Source of the DNA: JAJTFA01 sp044351265
GTDB lineage: Bacteria; Bacteroidota; Bacteroidia; UKL13-3
DNA length: 36,981 bases
Direction: 5' to 3'
Assembly: GCA_044351265.1 (NCBI GenBank)
Contig: JBILGC010000017.1
Location: forward strand, 1 to 36,981
Shown here: positions 8,019 through 16,763 of the stretch, in pieces
Position numbering within the stretch: position 1 is the stretch's first letter
Layout: every line of letters begins with the position of its first letter
Translations under genes and position numbers: made by a program
Notes under the pieces: generated by a model
What the model saw: only the letters and a program-made list of their open reading frames with translations
Database searches by the model: none
What the model was told of the DNA's origin: nothing

Positions 8019-8380
8019 TGGCAGTTAAATATATTCTACAAAAAAATCCATTTGTGGTGCCCACTACAGACGGTAAACTTATTGAAGAGCATTATGGTCG
8101 CGTAGCAAGTGGTAATTCTGGTTTTTCTGTGGCTCATATGGTTGCACCTCCGGGATGGTCAGAGCCTTTTCAAACTCCTCGGTTTGATGAAGTAACTATT
8201 GTTATTAAAGGAAAGAAACAAATTGAAGTGGATGAAGAAAAGATTGTATTGAATGCAGGAGAGACCATACTTATTAAAAAAGGTACTCGTGTGCGATATG
8301 CCAATCCTTTTGAAGAGCCAACCGAATACTGGAGTTTATGTGTTCCTGCATTTTCAATTGAAGGTGTAAACCGTGAGTAG
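8018..8380 (+). CDS. Small cupin protein lacking the metal-binding histidines
   Basis: A 120-aa single-domain cupin, with no signal peptide. The beta-barrel motifs are recognisable: motif 1 around FDEVTIVIKGKKQIEV and motif 2 around AGETILIKKGTRVRYANP. The metal-binding His-X-His of motif 1 is replaced (SEPFQTPRFDE), and the motif 2 histidine is not histidine either. Only the motif 1 glutamate remains, so a classical metal-dependent reaction is unlikely; ligand binding or a metal-free activity is more plausible. It is coupled to the acetyltransferase by TAATG and is followed after 3 bp by the next gene. It is not the FdtA/QdtA sugar ketoisomerase type. Function unknown. Confidence 0.8.
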   Translation: MAVKYILQKNPFVVPTTDGKLIEEHYGRVASGNSGFSVAHMVAPPGWSEPFQTPRFDEVTIVIKGKKQIEVDEEKIVLNAGETILIKKGTRVRYANPFEEPTEYWSLCVPAFSIEGVNRE

Positions 8381-8383
8381 GGT

Positions 8384-9355
8384 ATGAGAAACAGCTTTCT
8401 CTTTATTGCAATGCTATTATGTGTGGTGGCTGGCAACGGCTGGGGTTTTTATGGCCACCGAATGATTAACCGATTAGCGGTTTTTACCCTACCCGAGCAA
8501 TTACTGGGTTTTTATAAAAAGCATATTGAGTTTGTAACCGAACATGCTCCTGATGCCGACCGCAGGCGCTATGGTGATCCTGAAGAAGCCTGCAGGCATT
8601 ATATTGATTTGGATGTATATGAAAAATGTGCCCCTGTTGATACAGTTCCTAAGTTTTGGAAAGATGCCGTAGTAAAATTCACAGAAGATACCTTAAAAGC
8701 ATATGGCATTGTGCCTTGGCATATACAAGTGATGAAGTTTAGATTAACACAGGCTTTTAAAGAGAAAGATGTTTACCGCATTTTGCGTGCATCTGCAGTT
8801 ATCGGTCATTATATTGCTGATGCGCATGTGCCTTTACATGCCACCCAAAACTATAACGGACAAATGACAAATCAACACGGGATACATGCCTTTTGGGAAT
8901 CTCGTTTACCGGAGCTTTTTGCAGGTGATTATGATTTTTTTGTTGGCCGTGCAACTTATATTGATGATGTTTTGGCAGCTGCATGGCAAGCCAGTGAAAG
9001 CAGTTTTGCGGCAAAAGACTCTGTTCTTGATTTTGAACGAAAACTTAGCCGAAGCTTTTCACCTGATAACAAATTTAGCTACGAGCAAAAAGGCCAAACT
9101 CAAATTAGAAATTATTCCAAAGACTACGCTTCCGCTTTTCATAATATGCTACCCGGACAAGTTGAGAGAAGAATGCGCTCTTCTGTTTGGATGGTTGGCT
9201 CAGTATGGTATTCTGCATGGATTGATGCGGGTCAGCCGGACCTCAGTGATTTAGCAGATAAAAGTAAACCTATGTCTGATAAGGAAAGAAAACAGTTAAT
9301 TGAGGAAAATAAAAAACTCAGTGTACAAAAAATGATTGGTAGGCAGGAAGAGTAA
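8384..9355 (+). CDS. Exported zinc-dependent S1/P1 nuclease / phospholipase C-like hydrolase
   Basis: A 323-aa secreted trizinc hydrolase. The signal peptide (MRNSFLFIAMLLCVVAGNG) leaves a mature protein starting WGFYGH, so the N-terminal Trp and the His at position 6 match the known zinc ligands of P1 nuclease and Bacillus phospholipase C. Other likely ligands are in CRHYIDLD, HYIADAHVPLHA and NQHGIHAFWES. The fold would cut phosphodiester bonds in nucleic acids or phospholipids; sequence alone does not decide which. It is third in a packed operon, 3 bp after the cupin. Its TAA stop abuts the opposite-strand uvrB stop with no gap. Confidence 0.87.
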   Translation: MRNSFLFIAMLLCVVAGNGWGFYGHRMINRLAVFTLPEQLLGFYKKHIEFVTEHAPDADRRRYGDPEEACRHYIDLDVYEKCAPVDTVPKFWKDAVVKFTEDTLKAYGIVPWHIQVMKFRLTQAFKEKDVYRILRASAVIGHYIADAHVPLHATQNYNGQMTNQHGIHAFWESRLPELFAGDYDFFVGRATYIDDVLAAAWQASESSFAAKDSVLDFERKLSRSFSPDNKFSYEQKGQTQIRNYSKDYASAFHNMLPGQVERRMRSSVWMVGSVWYSAWIDAGQPDLSDLADKSKPMSDKERKQLIEENKKLSVQKMIGRQEE

Positions 9356-11383
9356 CTAGTTCAGCTCTTTCAGCTTTTCCTGCAAGGCATAAACTTCATC
9401 ACGCAGTTGTGCAGCTTCCATAAATTGCATTTCTCGTGCAGCTTTCATCATTCTCATTTGGGTTTCATCAATGGCCTTCTGCAGTTGTTCTTTATTCATA
9501 TACTGCACAATAGGGTCGGCAGCCATAGTTGCCTCTTCCGGCTCCACATAATAATTTGCCTCATTGCCTTGCTTGGCATCAGCCACACTCGTTTGTTTCA
9601 TGATTTCATCTTTACTCTTCATGACTGTTCGAGGTGTAATGCCATGTTCCAGGTTATAAGCAAGCTGCTTTTCGCGCTTACGCTCATTATCCTCTAATGT
9701 TTTTCTAATACTCTCAGTAATATGATCGGCATATAAATTTACCTTTCCTCTTTCATTTCTTGCAGCACGGCCAATGGTTTGTATAAGTGAACTTTCACTG
9801 CGTAAAAACCCCTCTTTGTCTGCATCCATAATGGCCACAAATGAAACTTCCGGCAAGTCTAGTCCCTCACGTAATAAGTTAACACCAATAAGCACATCAA
9901 ATTTACCTAAGCGTAAGTCGCGCAAAATTTCAACGCGGTCAAGTGTTTTCACCTCACTGTGTATATACCTGCATTTAATATTGAGCCTTGCAAGATATTT
10001 GGTTAATTCTTCAGCCATTCGCTTGGTAAGGGTGGTAACCAAAACACGATCACCCATCTTTATTCGCTCATCAATTTCATCCATCAAATCATCTACCTGA
10101 TTAATGCATGGCCTGATTTCAATTACTGGGTCAAGTAAGCCGGTAGGACGAATAATTTGTTCAACCACCACACCTTCTGATTCTCTTATTTCATAATCTG
10201 CCGGGGTAGCGCTCACATAAATGGTTTGCCCTACCAACGCTTCGAATTCATTAAACGTTAACGGACGATTATCCAATGCAGAAGGTAAGCGGAAACCATA
10301 CTCAACCAGATTCTCTTTTCTTGAACGGTCACCTCCATACATGCCGCGAACTTGCGGAATGGTAACATGACTTTCATCAACTACCAGAAGAAAATCTTTA
10401 GGGAAATAATCCAGCAGGCAGAAAGGCCTTTCTCCGGGTTTTCTTCTGTCCATGTATCGGCTATAGTTTTCAATACCGCTGCAATAGCCAAGTTCTCTCA
10501 TCATTTCCAAATCAAAATTGGTGCGTTCTTCCAGTCTTTTGGCTTCAAGAAACTTTCCTGATGATTTAAAATATTCTATTTGTGCAACAAGATCATCCTG
10601 TATATCTCTAATACTTTGTTGCAATTGCTCCTTGGGTGTAACATAAATATTAGCAGGGAAGATGGCCACATCTTGCAAAGTTTCCATTTTCATTCCGCTC
10701 AGCGGATCAATCATTTGTATTTCCTCAATTTCGTTTCCGAAAAACAAGATGCGAAAAGCAAAATCGGCATAGGCAGGATATACATCTACGGCATCGCCCT
10801 TTACCCTAAAGGTGGCACGTTTAAAATCTGCCGTGGTGCGAGAGTAAAGCGAATCAACCAATGCATATAACAGCGTATTACGCGCTATCTTTTGCCCTTT
10901 GTGCAAACGGATAATACTGCTTTCATAATCTTTAGGATTGCCCGCACCATAAATACAACTTACCGATGCCACCACAATTACATCGCGTCTGCCGGATAGG
11001 AGAGAAGAAGTTGTTTTTAAACGCATCTTTTCTATCTCCTCATTGATGTTCAGGTCTTTTTCAATATAGGTGTTGGATTGTGGGATGAATGCCTCAGGCT
11101 GGTAGTAATCATAATACGATACAAAATATTCTACCGCGTTGTTAGGAAAAAACTGTTTAAACTCTCCATACAATTGCGCAACCAATGTTTTGTTGTGGCT
11201 AATAATGAGTGTGGGTCTTTGTACTTTCTCAATCACATTTGCCACTGTAAACGTTTTTCCAGAACCTGTAACCCCCAGCAGCACCTGAGCTTTTTCGTCT
11301 CGCGTAATACCCTCCGTAAGCGCTTTTATTGCTTCCGGCTGATCTCCGGTTGGTCGGTAGTCTGATGTGAGTTTAAAATTCAT
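9356..11383 (-). CDS. uvrB: Excinuclease ABC subunit B
   Basis: DNA damage-recognition helicase of nucleotide excision repair, working with UvrA and UvrC. All landmarks are present in 675 aa: N-terminus FKLTSDYRPTGDQPEAI, Walker A GVTGSGKT (about 38-45), the DNA-wedging beta-hairpin around SYYDYYQPEAFIP, DESH helicase motif II (around residue 338), the helicase motif QTIGRAARN, and a C-terminal UVR motif that binds UvrC. Length is standard. A perfect -7 element (TAACTTTG) ends 4 nt before ATG 11383. It is transcribed alone, divergently from the tandem ligase. Confidence 0.98.
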   Translation of the reverse strand: MNFKLTSDYRPTGDQPEAIKALTEGITRDEKAQVLLGVTGSGKTFTVANVIEKVQRPTLIISHNKTLVAQLYGEFKQFFPNNAVEYFVSYYDYYQPEAFIPQSNTYIEKDLNINEEIEKMRLKTTSSLLSGRRDVIVVASVSCIYGAGNPKDYESSIIRLHKGQKIARNTLLYALVDSLYSRTTADFKRATFRVKGDAVDVYPAYADFAFRILFFGNEIEEIQMIDPLSGMKMETLQDVAIFPANIYVTPKEQLQQSIRDIQDDLVAQIEYFKSSGKFLEAKRLEERTNFDLEMMRELGYCSGIENYSRYMDRRKPGERPFCLLDYFPKDFLLVVDESHVTIPQVRGMYGGDRSRKENLVEYGFRLPSALDNRPLTFNEFEALVGQTIYVSATPADYEIRESEGVVVEQIIRPTGLLDPVIEIRPCINQVDDLMDEIDERIKMGDRVLVTTLTKRMAEELTKYLARLNIKCRYIHSEVKTLDRVEILRDLRLGKFDVLIGVNLLREGLDLPEVSFVAIMDADKEGFLRSESSLIQTIGRAARNERGKVNLYADHITESIRKTLEDNERKREKQLAYNLEHGITPRTVMKSKDEIMKQTSVADAKQGNEANYYVEPEEATMAADPIVQYMNKEQLQKAIDETQMRMMKAAREMQFMEAAQLRDEVYALQEKLKELN

Positions 11384-11387
11384 TCCG

Positions 11388-11395
11388 CAAAGTTA
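11388..11395 (-). promoter_or_regulatory. Candidate -7 element of uvrB
   Basis: TAACTTTG on the minus strand is a full match to TAnnTTTG, four bases (CGGA) before the uvrB ATG. No LexA-like site was recognised beside it. Confidence 0.6.
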
Positions 11396-11571
11396 ATTTC
11401 ATGTGATGATTAACACACTAAAAAAATAAATAAAACAAAATACTACTTCCTAGCAGTTGGTCTATCCCTTCAATACTATTGTATATCAGGGTCGAACCTA
11501 ATACGTTGAACAAAATATACAGTTATGCGCTGCTGTGAACAAAGTAAGGGGCTGCTTTCCTAAAACCCTTC

Positions 11572-11579
11572 TATATTTG
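11572..11579 (+). promoter_or_regulatory. Candidate -7 element of the tandem ligase gene
   Basis: TATATTTG is a full match to TAnnTTTG and ends 6 nt before ATG 11586. An upstream in-frame GTG at 11535 would put this element inside the coding region, so it argues for the later start. Confidence 0.6.
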
Positions 11580-11585
11580 ATGCCT

Positions 11586-14264
11586 ATGAAAGTAGGAATA
11601 TTTTTTGGCGGGAACTCACGCGAGCGCGAGGTAAGTTTTGCAGGAGGCCGCACGGTTTATGATAACCTGGATAAAACCTTGTTTGAGGCCGTTCCCATTT
11701 TTGTGGATAGCTTTAATAATTTCATTCTGCTCAATTGGCATTTTATTTATAAAGGAAGCATACGTGATTTTTATCCGCCTGTTTCTGCCTTGAAGTCTGC
11801 CAAGTATCCAGTGCAGATTTATGCCGAAAGTATAAAAAATGCCCACACTGATAATGGTCTTAGCTTGGCTGCTCAGTTGGGAAAAGTAATTAAACCACAC
11901 GAGTTAAAGGGCTTAATCGATTTTGCTTTTCTTGCCCTTCATGGAAATTTTGGCGAGGATGGTACCATACAAGGTTTGTTGGAGTGGATGCAGATTCCAT
12001 ACAGTGGCTCTGGTATTATGCCTTCTGCTTTGGGCATGAATAAACGCTTGCAGAAAAGCTTAATGAAAGAAGCCGGTATGCACGTGCCTGCTACCTTTAG
12101 TTTCTCTAAGCAAGAGTGGTTAAATGGCAACCGTAAAAAAATATTTGCCTCGGTGCAGGCATTGTTTAAGAATCAATGTGTGGTAAAACCTGCCAATCAG
12201 GGCTCCTCTGTTGGTGTATCTGTTATACAAACAAATAACTTCAGTGCATTTGAATTGGCCGTGAATAAATCATTTTTTATTCACTCAGTTACCTATGCTG
12301 ATTGGAGAAAGCTAAATCAGGAGGAACGCATCAGCTTTTTGCAGAAACTGTCTGATGTGAAAGAAGGAATTGGGTTGCCTTGTCTGCTAAATGATAAAAT
12401 GATTTATCATCCGGATGAGTTGTTTGCGTTGTTTGATAAAGAACTGCCTGCAGCAAAACAATTGACACTTGAAGGTTACTACAGTGAAACAGAATGTTTG
12501 ATTGAAGATTTTATTGAAGGGCATGAGTTTAGCTGCATTGTTATTCGCAATACAGATGGCCAACCCATTGCCTTACCACCTACAGAAATTGTAAAAGGGA
12601 AAGAAGTATTTGACTATCGAAGCAAATATTTGCCGGGCCTTAGCAGAAAAATAACGCCTATTGATTTGCCGGAAACTGAAATTGAACGCATACGTAAGGC
12701 ATGTGCACAGTTATTTGGTTTTTTTGGCTTTCATGTTTATGCACGCATTGACGGATTCATAAACAATCAGGGCAAATTGTTTCTAAACGATCCCAATACC
12801 ACATCGGGTATGATGCCTTCTTCCTTCTTCTTTCATCAGGCTGCAGAAATCGGTTTAAATCCTTCACAGTTCCTTACCTATATCATACGTACCTCTCTAG
12901 CCGAGCGTGTGGCTTCTTTATCTACCCATGTTAAAGAAAGAGCATTGTTAAAGAAATTGGATGCATCTCTGCTTGCCGGTAAAAATAAAAAAAGCACCAA
13001 AAAACGGGTAGCTGTTTTTATGGGAGGATACAGCACAGAGCGGCATATATCTGTTGAAAGCGGACGCAATATTTATGAAAAGCTGGCCTCATCTGCCAAG
13101 TATGCACCATTCCCGATATTTGTTACGGGCAATGATGATAAGCATGAATTGCATATGATACCCGTTAACATAATGCTTAAAGACAACGCGGATGATATCA
13201 GGGAAAAGGTTTTGCACTTTAAGCGCTCTCCCGTAATTGAAAAAATTGCAAAAGAGTGTAAAGGCATTTTGAAGCAGTTTGGTAATGATGCTGCGTTACG
13301 TGTGCCTAAAAAAATTACTTATAATGATTTGGCCAAACTTGCCGATGCTGTTTTTATTGCCTTACATGGCAGGCCGGGTGAAGATGGCACTGTGCAAAAA
13401 GAATTGAATCGCTTACGCATTCCTTATAACGGTTCAGGCGTTGCCAGTTCTCAAATTACCATCAATAAATTTGATACCAATGAGCTGCTTAAAAAACATG
13501 GCTTTTTGGTTGCAAAGCATATGCTGGTTTTAGAAAAGAATTGGAAGCAACAGCGTGCACAGATTATTGCAGCGGTAGAGAAAATCGGTTATCCGCTTAT
13601 TGCAAAGCCGGCAGATGACGGTTGTAGCAGTGCGGTAAAGAAAATTAAAAGCAGAACCGATCTGATTAATTATGCAGATGGCGTATTCAGACAAACCCCG
13701 AAAATTGCGCCAGCATTGGCAGAACGTTTAAAACTTAAACCCAAAGAGGAGTTCCCTAAAAAGTCATATTTCCTGGTAGAAAAATTTGTAGAGAAAGGAA
13801 GTAAAGCCACGCATTTTCTGGAGGTGACCGGTGGTATGCTTACACACTACCGCCAAAACAAACCGGTTTATGAAACCTTTGAACCCAGTGAAACTTTGGC
13901 CGAAGGTGAAGTGCTGAGTTTAGAAGAAAAGTTCTTGGCAGGGCAAGGACAAAACATCACGCCTGCGCGTTATGCCAAAACATCTGTGGCTCAAAAAATA
14001 ATTAGCAAAGAGGTACAACAAACCCTTATGAAAGCAGCAAAAGTTTTAGATGTTCAGGGCTATTGCCGCATTGATGCTTTTGTTCGCATCATGCCTAAAA
14101 ATAAAGTAGAGGTAGTATTTATAGAAGTAAACTCACTTCCCGGTATGACACCCGCAACGGCTATCTTTCATCAGTGTGCCCTAAACGGTTATAAACCTTA
14201 TGAGTTTATAGATCAGATACTGGAATATGGCACGGAACGTACACGCAAAAACAAAGTAAGCTAA
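11586..14264 (+). CDS. Tandem D-alanine-D-alanine ligase-like ATP-grasp protein
   Basis: An 892-aa fusion of two complete Ddl-like units. Ddl joins two D-alanines for peptidoglycan. Unit 1 (about 1-465) has GGNSREREVS, LHGNFGEDG, a normal ATP loop VKPANQGSSVG (K201) and ARIDGF, but its metal site reads D402-P-N404 instead of E-V-N. Unit 2 (about 473-892) has GGYSTERHIS, LHGRPGEDG and a normal metal site E847-V-N849 with SLPGMTP, but its ATP loop is altered (KPADDGCSSAV, K674). Unit 1 also has an insert of roughly 70 residues around 225-300. ATG 11580 is two codons upstream; ATG 11586 fits the promoter better. It could be the main Ddl, a dipeptide ligase of different specificity, or a partly regulatory duplicate. 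Confidence 0.88.
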   Translation: MKVGIFFGGNSREREVSFAGGRTVYDNLDKTLFEAVPIFVDSFNNFILLNWHFIYKGSIRDFYPPVSALKSAKYPVQIYAESIKNAHTDNGLSLAAQLGKVIKPHELKGLIDFAFLALHGNFGEDGTIQGLLEWMQIPYSGSGIMPSALGMNKRLQKSLMKEAGMHVPATFSFSKQEWLNGNRKKIFASVQALFKNQCVVKPANQGSSVGVSVIQTNNFSAFELAVNKSFFIHSVTYADWRKLNQEERISFLQKLSDVKEGIGLPCLLNDKMIYHPDELFALFDKELPAAKQLTLEGYYSETECLIEDFIEGHEFSCIVIRNTDGQPIALPPTEIVKGKEVFDYRSKYLPGLSRKITPIDLPETEIERIRKACAQLFGFFGFHVYARIDGFINNQGKLFLNDPNTTSGMMPSSFFFHQAAEIGLNPSQFLTYIIRTSLAERVASLSTHVKERALLKKLDASLLAGKNKKSTKKRVAVFMGGYSTERHISVESGRNIYEKLASSAKYAPFPIFVTGNDDKHELHMIPVNIMLKDNADDIREKVLHFKRSPVIEKIAKECKGILKQFGNDAALRVPKKITYNDLAKLADAVFIALHGRPGEDGTVQKELNRLRIPYNGSGVASSQITINKFDTNELLKKHGFLVAKHMLVLEKNWKQQRAQIIAAVEKIGYPLIAKPADDGCSSAVKKIKSRTDLINYADGVFRQTPKIAPALAERLKLKPKEEFPKKSYFLVEKFVEKGSKATHFLEVTGGMLTHYRQNKPVYETFEPSETLAEGEVLSLEEKFLAGQGQNITPARYAKTSVAQKIISKEVQQTLMKAAKVLDVQGYCRIDAFVRIMPKNKVEVVFIEVNSLPGMTPATAIFHQCALNGYKPYEFIDQILEYGTERTRKNKVS

Positions 14265-14276
14265 ATTTTACAGCTG

Positions 14277-14295
14277 CTTTGGCAAGTTGCCAAAG
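14277..14295. terminator. Hairpin between convergent genes
   Basis: CTTTGGC-AAGTT-GCCAAAG forms a 7-bp stem with a 5-nt loop, between the tandem ligase stop and the end of the opposing dioxygenase gene. T-runs are short, so termination efficiency is uncertain. Confidence 0.5.
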
Positions 14296-14298
14296 GGA

Positions 14299-14826
14299 TT
14301 AAACAAATCTGGGGTCAGTTTCCATTACATGCCCGCAACTTTTGCAGGTGCGCAAATCTTCTGAAGCATAGTATTCCTTAAACCGCGGCAAGAAATCTTT
14401 TTCAATATTATGCAGTTCAAAATAGGTTTGGTGTAGCGGATAGTTGCATTTTTCGCAATACCAGTGCAGCCCGTCTGTATAACCTTTGCCTTCTCTCACG
14501 CGCTCAATTACTAAGCCTATAGAACCTTCGCTGCGCACAGGTGAGTGTGGAATTTTAGCAGGACATAAAAACATATCGCCCGGGCCGAGTGGAATTTCCT
14601 GCACCTTTCCTTCTACCTGAATCCTTACATTTATTTGCCCTTCTAGCTGATAAAATAATTCTTCCGTTTCATTATAGTGATAGTCTTTTCTGGCATTGGG
14701 TCCGCCTACAATCATTACTATATAATCTGTTCCTTCCGGATACAGATTTTTATTAGCCACCGGAGGTTTTAATAAGTGGCGGTTTTCATCAATCCATTTT
14801 TTTAAGTTAAAAGGTGCTCGTATCAT
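14299..14826 (-). CDS. nbaC: 3-hydroxyanthranilate 3,4-dioxygenase
   Basis: Opens the ring of 3-hydroxyanthranilate with O2 in the kynurenine pathway of tryptophan breakdown, giving the precursor of quinolinate. This is a 175-aa cupin with iron ligands H50, E56 (DYHYNETEE) and H94 (KIPHSPVR). The second, structural metal site of bacterial enzymes is intact: C124-x-x-C127 and C161-x-x-C164. It lies 45 bp downstream of the saccharopine dehydrogenase gene on the same strand and is probably co-transcribed. No other kynurenine gene is in the window. The symbol follows the bacterial family name. Confidence 0.94.
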   Translation of the reverse strand: MIRAPFNLKKWIDENRHLLKPPVANKNLYPEGTDYIVMIVGGPNARKDYHYNETEELFYQLEGQINVRIQVEGKVQEIPLGPGDMFLCPAKIPHSPVRSEGSIGLVIERVREGKGYTDGLHWYCEKCNYPLHQTYFELHNIEKDFLPRFKEYYASEDLRTCKSCGHVMETDPRFV

Positions 14827-14871
14827 AACTATGGTTCTTTATGTTGCCAAGTTAGTAAATTTCCTAGAGTA

Positions 14872-16206
14872 TTAATGCAGTTGTTCTGTACTTTCTTCAA
14901 AAGCTACTCCGTAAGTTTTCAGCTCATCTAAGATGGGCTCGTAAATCTCTGCATGCAAAGGCATTTGCACGCCTGTAAGTTTTATTTTACCCTGAAGCAG
15001 TTGTTTGGCAGCTATACCTAGGGGCAGGCCAACCGTTTTTGCCATTGCGGTATATGTTTCATCCTCACCTTTTACCATTAGGTTGCAAACCAGGCGGTAT
15101 TCTTTTTTATTAATGGTGTATTCAATGTTATGCTGCATCACAATCATATCCAGTTCTCCTTTACCAAGTTTCCATTTATGCTGCAGGAGCAATTGCAGTA
15201 TTTGTGCAGGTGTGCCCTCATTCAGTTTTATCTGTTCTTCATCAAATAAGCCCAGCCAATGCAGTTGCTTAAATGCTTCATCCGTTGTTTGTATGCCAAG
15301 AAAATTAGCTATCCTTTCTTCCAGTTGTGCCATTCCTGTTCCGGGTGTAAATGCGCTTGTAAACATTCGGTAAGTAAGCGTTGATGCATCTGTCATGATA
15401 AATGTGTCATCAGTTAGGCCAAGTTTTATGAGCATATTCCATGCGTGGCTGTAACCTTTTCTGCGCAGGGTTCCACGCAAAACGGTATGTGCACCTTCAA
15501 TACCATAAGGCTTGATATAACCTAAACTGTCTCGGTTTGCGTATGACTCAAAAGCTTCGTTCTTCATCAACACAGGTTCTGTTTGGGTAAAGATGCGGCC
15601 CTGAGGAATAAATTTTAGTTCATTGTTTTCAAGGTATTTGGCTGTGGCTTGTCCTGCCAATACTATATTTCTAGGGTTCCACGTAAATTTGTAATGCCAC
15701 GGGTTGGTATCAAACTCTGGAGCAACCAAGCCTCCGCAGTATGATTTAAATGAGGTGATTTTAGCACCGGCACCTTGCAACCGATGTATCGCTTGCATGG
15801 CAGACAAGTGGTCAATGCCAGGGTCTAATCCGCATTCATTTAAAAACAATACACCCGCCTTTAGTGCATCTACATGTAAATTATGCATTTCAGGAGAGAT
15901 ATAAGATGCGGTAATCAAATGTTTTTTATGCTTTAAGCAAGCCTTTGCCACAATAATATGCATGGCAGGAGGTATGAGTGATATTGCCACATCATGCTCT
16001 GCAATTAGTTGATCTAGTTCAAATGCGTCTGATACATTTAATCGTATGGCTTTGAGTTGCGGATGATTTCCTGCTTTTAATATGGCCTGATGCTGATCTG
16101 CATCTGCAACGCTTACCATCCAGTTTTCTTCTGCGGCAAGTTTACTAAGGTATTTAATGAGATAGGATGATGATAACCCTGCTCCAAGTACTAATATCTT
16201 TTTCAT
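14872..16206 (-). CDS. Saccharopine dehydrogenase family protein (LYS9/AASS-like)
   Basis: A 444-aa NAD(P)-dependent oxidoreductase. The Rossmann motif GAGLSSSYL starts at residue 8. The blocks ECGLDPGIDHLSAM, SYCGGLVAPE and NPWHYKFTWNPRNIVL match the glutamate-forming saccharopine dehydrogenase (yeast Lys9 and the C-terminal half of animal AASS). That enzyme handles saccharopine, glutamate and aminoadipate semialdehyde. In a bacterium next to a tryptophan-catabolic dioxygenase, lysine degradation is the likelier direction (inference). A two-enzyme lysine route would also need a lysine-ketoglutarate reductase, which is not here. Confidence 0.9.
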   Translation of the reverse strand: MKKILVLGAGLSSSYLIKYLSKLAAEENWMVSVADADQHQAILKAGNHPQLKAIRLNVSDAFELDQLIAEHDVAISLIPPAMHIIVAKACLKHKKHLITASYISPEMHNLHVDALKAGVLFLNECGLDPGIDHLSAMQAIHRLQGAGAKITSFKSYCGGLVAPEFDTNPWHYKFTWNPRNIVLAGQATAKYLENNELKFIPQGRIFTQTEPVLMKNEAFESYANRDSLGYIKPYGIEGAHTVLRGTLRRKGYSHAWNMLIKLGLTDDTFIMTDASTLTYRMFTSAFTPGTGMAQLEERIANFLGIQTTDEAFKQLHWLGLFDEEQIKLNEGTPAQILQLLLQHKWKLGKGELDMIVMQHNIEYTINKKEYRLVCNLMVKGEDETYTAMAKTVGLPLGIAAKQLLQGKIKLTGVQMPLHAEIYEPILDELKTYGVAFEESTEQLH

Positions 16207-16258
16207 TGAAAAGGAAATATGACGTTTGCGAAACTACACATTACTCAAGAATTTTTAG

Positions 16259-16266
16259 TATCATTG
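16259..16266 (+). promoter_or_regulatory. Candidate -7 element of the cdd-ade operon
   Basis: TATCATTG (7 of 8 matches to TAnnTTTG) ends 5 nt before the cdd ATG at 16272. Confidence 0.45.
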
Positions 16267-16271
16267 AATAG

Positions 16272-16760
16272 ATGGAAGAAATCAGAAGAGAATCTGTATT
16301 AAAAAAGTACAGCAGCTATGCCGAGCTAAGCGGAGAAGACTTATCTTTACTAAAGGAAGCAAAGGAAGCGGTGCATACCAGCTATGCGCCCTATTCTAAG
16401 TTTTATGTAGGATGTGCACTGTTGCTTCAAAATGGAATAATTGTTAGGGGCAGTAACCAGGAAAATATTGCATACCCAAGTGGTTTGTGTGCCGAACGTG
16501 TGGCTATTTTTCATGCAGGTGCTACTTATCCTGATGTTCCTGTGGTGGCAATGGCAATTACAGTTAAGGCACGCAACTTTTTAGTTAATGAGCCGGTGAT
16601 GAGTTGCGGTGCTTGCCTGCAGAGCATGAGCGAATATGAACTCAAATTCAACCAACCCATTCGCATTATTCTTCAAGGAGAAACAGGCGATGTTTGGATT
16701 GCAGAAGGTTTGCGCACATTTATGCCTTTTATGTTTTGGCTGGATGAATTAAGAAAATAA
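16272..16760 (+). CDS. cdd: Cytidine deaminase
   Basis: Deaminates cytidine and deoxycytidine to uridine forms in pyrimidine salvage. The zinc and proton-shuttle motif is C73-A-E75 in SGLCAERVAIF, and the second zinc pair is C112-G-A-C115. The usual PCGACRQ reads SCGACLQ here, an unusual swap of the proline and arginine next to the zinc cysteines. NQENIAYPSG carries the expected substrate-binding N and E. Length (162 aa) is slightly above the 130-140 aa common form because of an N-terminal helix. It is 3 bp ahead of ade, so the two form a nucleobase/nucleoside salvage operon. Confidence 0.93.
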   Translation: MEEIRRESVLKKYSSYAELSGEDLSLLKEAKEAVHTSYAPYSKFYVGCALLLQNGIIVRGSNQENIAYPSGLCAERVAIFHAGATYPDVPVVAMAITVKARNFLVNEPVMSCGACLQSMSEYELKFNQPIRIILQGETGDVWIAEGLRTFMPFMFWLDELRK

Positions 16761-16763
16761 CGG

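Noticed and set aside
8018..8380. Cupin as an FdtA/QdtA sugar ketoisomerase paired with the neighbouring acetyltransferase, as in WxcM fusions.
   Set aside because: The cupin lacks the histidines and the conserved blocks of that family; only the gene order is similar.
11535..11585. In-frame GTG at 11535 as the start of the tandem ligase.
   Set aside because: It would place a perfect -7 promoter element inside the gene, and the extra residues do not resemble a Ddl N-terminus, which begins at MKVGIFFGG.
15005..15373. Long plus-strand frame of 122 codons opposite the saccharopine dehydrogenase gene (others similar opposite uvrB and cmk).
   Set aside because: They lie wholly inside well-supported genes on the other strand, have low-complexity compositions and no family motifs.
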